Shown: in pieces, positions 59,470 to 64,000 of the stretch | Numbering within the stretch: position 1 is the first letter of the stretch | Layout: the number at the start of each line of letters is the position of its first letter | Origin: Lottia gigantea | Lineage: Eukaryota; Mollusca; Gastropoda; Lottiidae | NCBI RefSeq assembly: GCF_000327385.1 | Contig: NW_008709504.1 | Coordinates: forward strand, 124,001-188,000 | Length of the DNA: 64,000 nt | Direction: 5' to 3' | The notes under the pieces: model-generated | What the model saw: the letters and a program-made list of their open reading frames with translations, nothing else | What the model was told of the DNA's origin: nothing | Databases searched by the model: none | Made by a program: the position numbers and the translations under genes

Positions 59470-59790
59470 CCGCCTAGGTTTGTGAACACAGAAACTCTCT
59501 TTTGCTAATTTGCAAACCAGAAAAGTTTTGGTGAGATATTTGAAGATGTTTCGAAGCAGTAAACAACTGGTGTCATTTTGTAACTCGGTTCGTCAACACG
59601 CTCACCCTTTCTTTTGTCATTACGTATCTCTTTCAGAGAGACACAGATATATATTGCAATGGCTGATTATTTTCAATCCAGATTTGTGTAGAGATGGTCG
59701 AGGCTTTGATGTGTTGGATTATCTGCATTAACTTTATGATTTGGTTTGTCAACTCGCTTGATCTTCTATTTAGAGAGTATCAACTAATGT
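59470..59790 (+). repeat. Family A-like repeat, degenerate
   Basis: 'ttctgtaactcggttcgtca' type words recur: 'taggtttgtgaacacagaaac' (59476), 'taactcggttcgtcaacacg' + 'tatctctttcagagagac' (59580-59642) and 'ggtttgtcaactcgcttgat' + 'cttctatttagagagtatc' (59743-59782). The order and spacing fit family A, with heavy divergence. Frame 59510-59731 is a translation of this region. Confidence 0.5.
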
Positions 59791-60194
59791 AACCTATCCG
59801 AACTGTATCCGTCCCTCTTTGTAATAAATGCAGTGATCACGAATATATTAGCAATGCCCATGTTGCTGTGGCTTTACGAACTGTGATCCATTAAGCCTTA
59901 AACACATCAGTGATTGGTACTCGTTCGACTGGAATAATACCAATTCCCGAGGGTTACTGGGTATTGTGATGGATCCAGATTTGTTTTTTTTTCTGTTTGT
60001 TTCAACATTCAGGTATTATATTTGTTATCTGGATGGACATATATAGAACTTTACACACATGTTCAAATATTTTGAGGGAAAATTGTCAAGGGGAACTTGT
60101 AGCTTATTGTGGCTGATGTCAGCCGGGTTTAGAAAATTATAAATTTATTGGTAAAGCGTGCCACGAAACTCTAGTCTAAAGCTATATGATATGA

Positions 60195-60460
60195 CGCATT
60201 AGCATCTTATCTGTTAGACATTACCCTAATATTTTATTGCCAGATCAGACTATTTTGATAGGTGTCGTCCAGCTGGAGAACCAAGTATTTTATCTGTTAG
60301 ACCATTCCACGATGTATTATATCGCCAGACATAACCCTTCGAAAAAAAACTGGACAGGTTATCTGTAAGATATGTTCAAAATATCCAAGATAAAGCGATT
60401 ATGTTCGAAGACAATGGGCATGTTATCTGTTAAACTGATCCCTAAAGTCGTCATACATTA
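60195..60460 (+). repeat. Degenerate tandem repeat, ~4 units of ~65-85 bp
   Basis: 'ttatctgttagacattaccc' (60208), 'ttatctgttagaccattcca' (60290), 'ttatctgtaagatatgttc' (60359) and 'ttatctgttaaactgatccc' (60424) start the units. The first two also share 'attttattgccagat' and 'tattatatcgccagac'. Confidence 0.6.
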
Positions 60461-61715
60461 CGGATATTTTGAGAGTATTGATCAATCTTAAGATCTTGCC
60501 TGTCCCTCCAGACACAAATCTTGAATAATTTTATTGAAATATGATAAATATGATAGATATGGTAAATCGCGAGGGAAACTAATTCTAATATTCTATTTTG
60601 AACTCAAAAGAATTCATTCTAAGATCAGGAAGTCTGCAATATAAAACAAAATATTTTTCTTGAACACAAAACGATCGATCTGCCTTATCATCTATATTGC
60701 AAGCTTAATACCCAAATTACAGCAAGTATATTTGATGCGCTGAAATACCAGTTATTACTTTAACATTGATGATTAAAATTATCTGCTCTATAACTCAAGG
60801 TAGGACGAGGCATGGTGCCCTGCATCATACGCCACACCAAACAACGTACCTCGTCTATCTCTATCTTTCCAACCTGTTCTTTTCACGACTTTCTCTTCAG
60901 TAACGAATGTCTTAACAAATACCAAACGACATTGACCTATGTATGATATAAACACGTGTAAAATATTTGGTACAAGTTACTTCCCTTGAAAATGAATTTG
61001 TTATATATCTGCCATGCATTCAAAAAAAGCAAACGTTATAAAGCTTTTTGGTTTTCTGCCTGTCTTAAAGCAATACTTTGTGAGCACCACCACTACTCAA
61101 GGTTTTTTTAACAAAAAAAGACCGGTTTGAATATAAATGTTTTACGAAGCAATTTGATTGCCTCGACCTTGTAGATTAATGGAACCAAAAAGCATTTCAA
61201 ATTATGATGTAGACCGAGGAAATTAGCTGTGAACATTAAAGGAGCTAGAAGTAAAGGAATTATTCATCCAGCGTAAAATGGCATCATTTAAAATTGTTTC
61301 TTGCAAGAAAGCTTCACACAGTGTCTTTGATGACTGACCTGATAATAGTTTAAAAAATCATAGAAAAAGGCAATTACTTTTCGTAATTGGTTAAAAATTG
61401 TATTTTATATAAAATATATCAGACAGGGCCTGGAGAAATTTCTGCTCCAATTCCTGCATCTTTGAATGTCGTAAATCCCTTGGTTTCATCAAGTTCCTTT
61501 ATGTTGCAATATGTTCAGTCATTGGAAATGCAGGAAGCAGTGTTCATAATCATGGTCTGGTAAATTAAATAAGTTTATGCTTTAACAAAAATAAAGGCTC
61601 GTTTAATTTCAAAATGTTGACCGATGCATGTGAACGGCAATAGAACATTGTTAACTTGTCGAATACAAGGCAAGTCCGAGTCCTAATTGCTTCAAGGAAA
61701 TCTGCGTTAACGAAG
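60461..61715. other. No gene recognised
   Basis: AT-rich DNA with no open frame of note and no repeat unit called. Confidence 0.35.
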
Positions 61716-61862
61716 TTTAAAAGTACGACGTTATCTTAAAAAGGTCGTACGTGCAAAAAAGAAAAGAGTCGTACGTGCACCAAAATATCTGCACTTACGT
61801 GATTTTATAAGTTCGAAGTGACGTTAACAAGGTCGTAAGTGCATCAAAAAAGTCGGAGCTAA
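61716..61862. repeat. Cluster of GTCGTACGTGCA-type words
   Basis: 'aggtcgtacgtgcaaaaaa', 'gagtcgtacgtgcacca', 'ctgcacttacgtga' (inverse) and 'aggtcgtaagtgcatcaaaa' occur within 150 bp. The core is itself partly palindromic. The spacing is irregular (33 and about 75 bp), so it is not a plain tandem array. Confidence 0.55.
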
Positions 61863-62835
61863 CAAAATCTAATCATCAATGATTTAAAACAGATTTTTTT
61901 TTATAGCGACTTTCCCTAGATTAAGACCAACTTTGCTTCATATCGACCAACATTTTGACTCTGCAGCCGCCGGCTAGTGCCACATAATTTGGTTAAGAAA
62001 TAATTTTTTTGGATTTTTTAAACGGATGTGACAGGAATGGCAATTTGGGAGGAAATTAAGTCTATCGAGTAATTTGACATGATTCAATGCCCTCCGGAAA
62101 AATGTAGGAATATAATTTTTATTCGAAATTCTGTTTTAACTAGATTTGTATCGCAGTACATTTCCGACTATAAAAAGATGCAAAATCACGAAGCAAAAAA
62201 GCGAAATGATTAATTCAAAATAAGCTTAATCATGCACAGAAAAAAAATAAAACGCGAAACAATTCCATTTCACTTTTGAAAATAGTATTTCACAAAGCAC
62301 ACAGAACCTTCTTATCAGTTAAGTAAAATAAACTTTACTATTAGTCCAAGCATTCATTTAATAGTATAAAATCCTTGTTCCACCATTGGTTTCATTACGA
62401 GGGTTAAATGAAAATTTCTCAATGCCTCATTGTACGCTCTTTTCCTTGATAAACCCCCTTGATAGTATCTCTACCGGGGAGAAGCGGTATGTAGAATCCG
62501 AAGATATAACTCGATCTAGGATCTAACCTTGTATCCCGGATAAACGAACAGGCTTCTATTTTTCAGAGCTACTCCATCTCCCGTTATTTTCATTAAAGAG
62601 TGTTCACATTTTGATAACTTCTTAGTTTATTACCCTTAGGTTGAACAGCTGGATGTAATTTAAAACTTAATAACAATAATATGATTTAAACATTATGGAT
62701 TTGATTAGATCGAAAGTTCAATAAATTGTAAATTGTAAGGTGGTCGGCGTCCTAATGTCTATTGCGTGCCGAACGTAATGTAAGAAATTTTTGGATAGAC
62801 ATTGTGTGGAAAATCGGAATGGCACAAACGAATGC
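61863..62835. other. No feature seen
   Basis: AT-rich sequence with short A and T runs. Nothing recognised. Confidence 0.35.
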
Positions 62836-63055
62836 TAGAGTGCACATGGATATATACTATTAAAAGATCGTTGCAATCTCTACAACACCGTTAACAATTC
62901 CATTCTAATAACGAACACCAGGACAACATTGAGCAGTTGGTGCTCACGTGTACATCCAATTTGCATTCATGTATTTGTTTTTATTGTCTATAGATACAAT
63001 ATAAAGCTTATTGCACTCTCTGCATCAATGATAATAATATCTACATTCATACCCG
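62836..63055 (+). repeat. Possible diverged duplication, ~145-bp spacing
   Basis: 'atatatactattaaaagatc' + 'gttgcaatctctacaacacc' + 'ccattc' and 'agatacaatataaagctt' + 'attgcactctctgcatcaat' + 'acattc' align over about 60 bp with many differences. Both are preceded by an 'acatggata/catgtattt' word. Confidence 0.35.
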
Positions 63056-64000
63056 GATTTTTATTGACGTTCTATGTGTTTAAGTACATTTCATAAATTT
63101 CTATTTACCAACGTTTTAATGCCAATTAAGTCTAATAACTCTTTTTGACGCTCAGTTAAACATCATTTTTTTTCCAAGGAATACTTTTTTCTTTTTTTTG
63201 AACCAAGTGACAGGAGTTCTTCAGAGTATTTGGATATATTGTAAACAAACACAAGCAGGTAACAAGAAAGGCTACAGTAATTGCAGAAGAACGTAAAATC
63301 TGGAAACCAATTCCTCAGCCACTGACAGCCACAACCCCACCAGAAAAGAAAAATATACCCTATATCACCTCTAAAAAAAGAACCCGCCACATGAACTATC
63401 TTGCCAATTAGTAACCATCAAAGCATGAAAACCTTCAACAATGAAATTTGATCGGTAACATGCTGTGCAGTTATTTATTTTGGTAAAATCTTTAATACTT
63501 CTCCGATTTCTTATCGATCAGGTCTGGTTAGAAATTAGGTGGTTATTACAAAAACAAACAATATCTAATTAACGGCACTTTAAAACTTGGATTTATATTT
63601 ATTCTAGTAGTATAGAATTCAGAGTTCAAAGCACCTTGACATTCAAGACAATAAAATGATGTAAACTCAAATCTATTGTGTTAGTGATAAATGTTAACAA
63701 TATTACACAATGTACCCTAATAAGCCATGGTGCCCCAAACCTTCAGAATGATCAGAACAATGGTGAATCTTTGAGGCGCAGGAGTCAGTAACCGTTTTCT
63801 AACGAGTTCTGAAACATTTATTTGGTGGTAATCGGTAACGTTTTTCATGATTTTGGAATAACAGACTTGGTAATGATTTTACACGAATAACAATTACCAT
63901 TTAGTGTAATTTGCAATGCCTATGGTCAACTAAATATTTCACGAACTCTACGAACTGTCTACAACCAGACGTGAAATAAGTGCTAGAATTTCAAGATATG
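63056..64000. other. No gene recognised
   Basis: AT-rich sequence to the window edge. The minus-strand frame 63163-63390 (75 codons, Trp/Cys/Phe-rich then Lys-rich) has no recognisable domain. Confidence 0.35.

Overview
This window looks like AT-rich, gene-poor, intronic and intergenic DNA from an animal, most likely a mollusc and perhaps a bivalve. The pointers are a receptor exon with metazoan-type splicing, a short Penelope-like retroelement family, tRNA-derived SINEs with ATTT/CATT-type tails, tandem-core repeat elements with a GTCCGTCGGTCCGTCC-type leader, and the AAGGGAGATAAC word common in molluscan DNA. The phylum is an inference from repeat style. No bacterial-type operons, CRISPR arrays or rRNA genes are visible.

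Only one host protein-coding segment is well supported: a first coding exon on the minus strand (7774-8461). It encodes a signal peptide and the start of an extracellular ligand-binding domain of the natriuretic-peptide-receptor / receptor guanylate cyclase type, and ends at a clean splice donor. The remaining exons should lie leftwards, towards or beyond position 1, and I could not find them. Intron 1 contains a 216-bp foldback element set between two diverged direct repeats. The DNA upstream of the exon holds three TCACGTGA palindromes.

The rest is a mosaic of repeats. (a) A Penelope-like element with reverse transcriptase and GIY-YIG endonuclease parts lies at about 22.3-23.8 kb, and two shorter copies of its 3' end lie at 36.6 and 44.8 kb. 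(b) Two relatives of one leader + ~160-bp tandem core + tail element lie at 28.1-28.96 kb (4 units) and 50.1-51.3 kb (about 7 units). (c) Four minisatellite families recur: a ~60-bp 'family A' at about 12 loci, a ~53-bp 'family B' at 5.5 and 25.5 kb, a 75-bp 'family C' at 4.5, 12.1, 38.2 and 53.7 kb, and a local ~42-bp array at 20.2 kb. (d) MITE-like foldbacks with terminal inverted repeats lie at 7.0, 26.1, 34.0, 35.9, 44.5, 46.5, 48.0 and 48.4 kb. (e) SINE-like pieces lie at 31.0, 33.0 and 40.7 kb. (f) Many degenerate local tandem duplications of 80-240 bp are present, especially between 40 and 49 kb. A 50-N assembly gap flanked by suspicious homopolymer-rich sequence lies at 21.84-22.0 kb.

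Most open frames of 60-130 codons show no recognisable domain and look like chance frames or translated repeats, so they are not annotated as genes.
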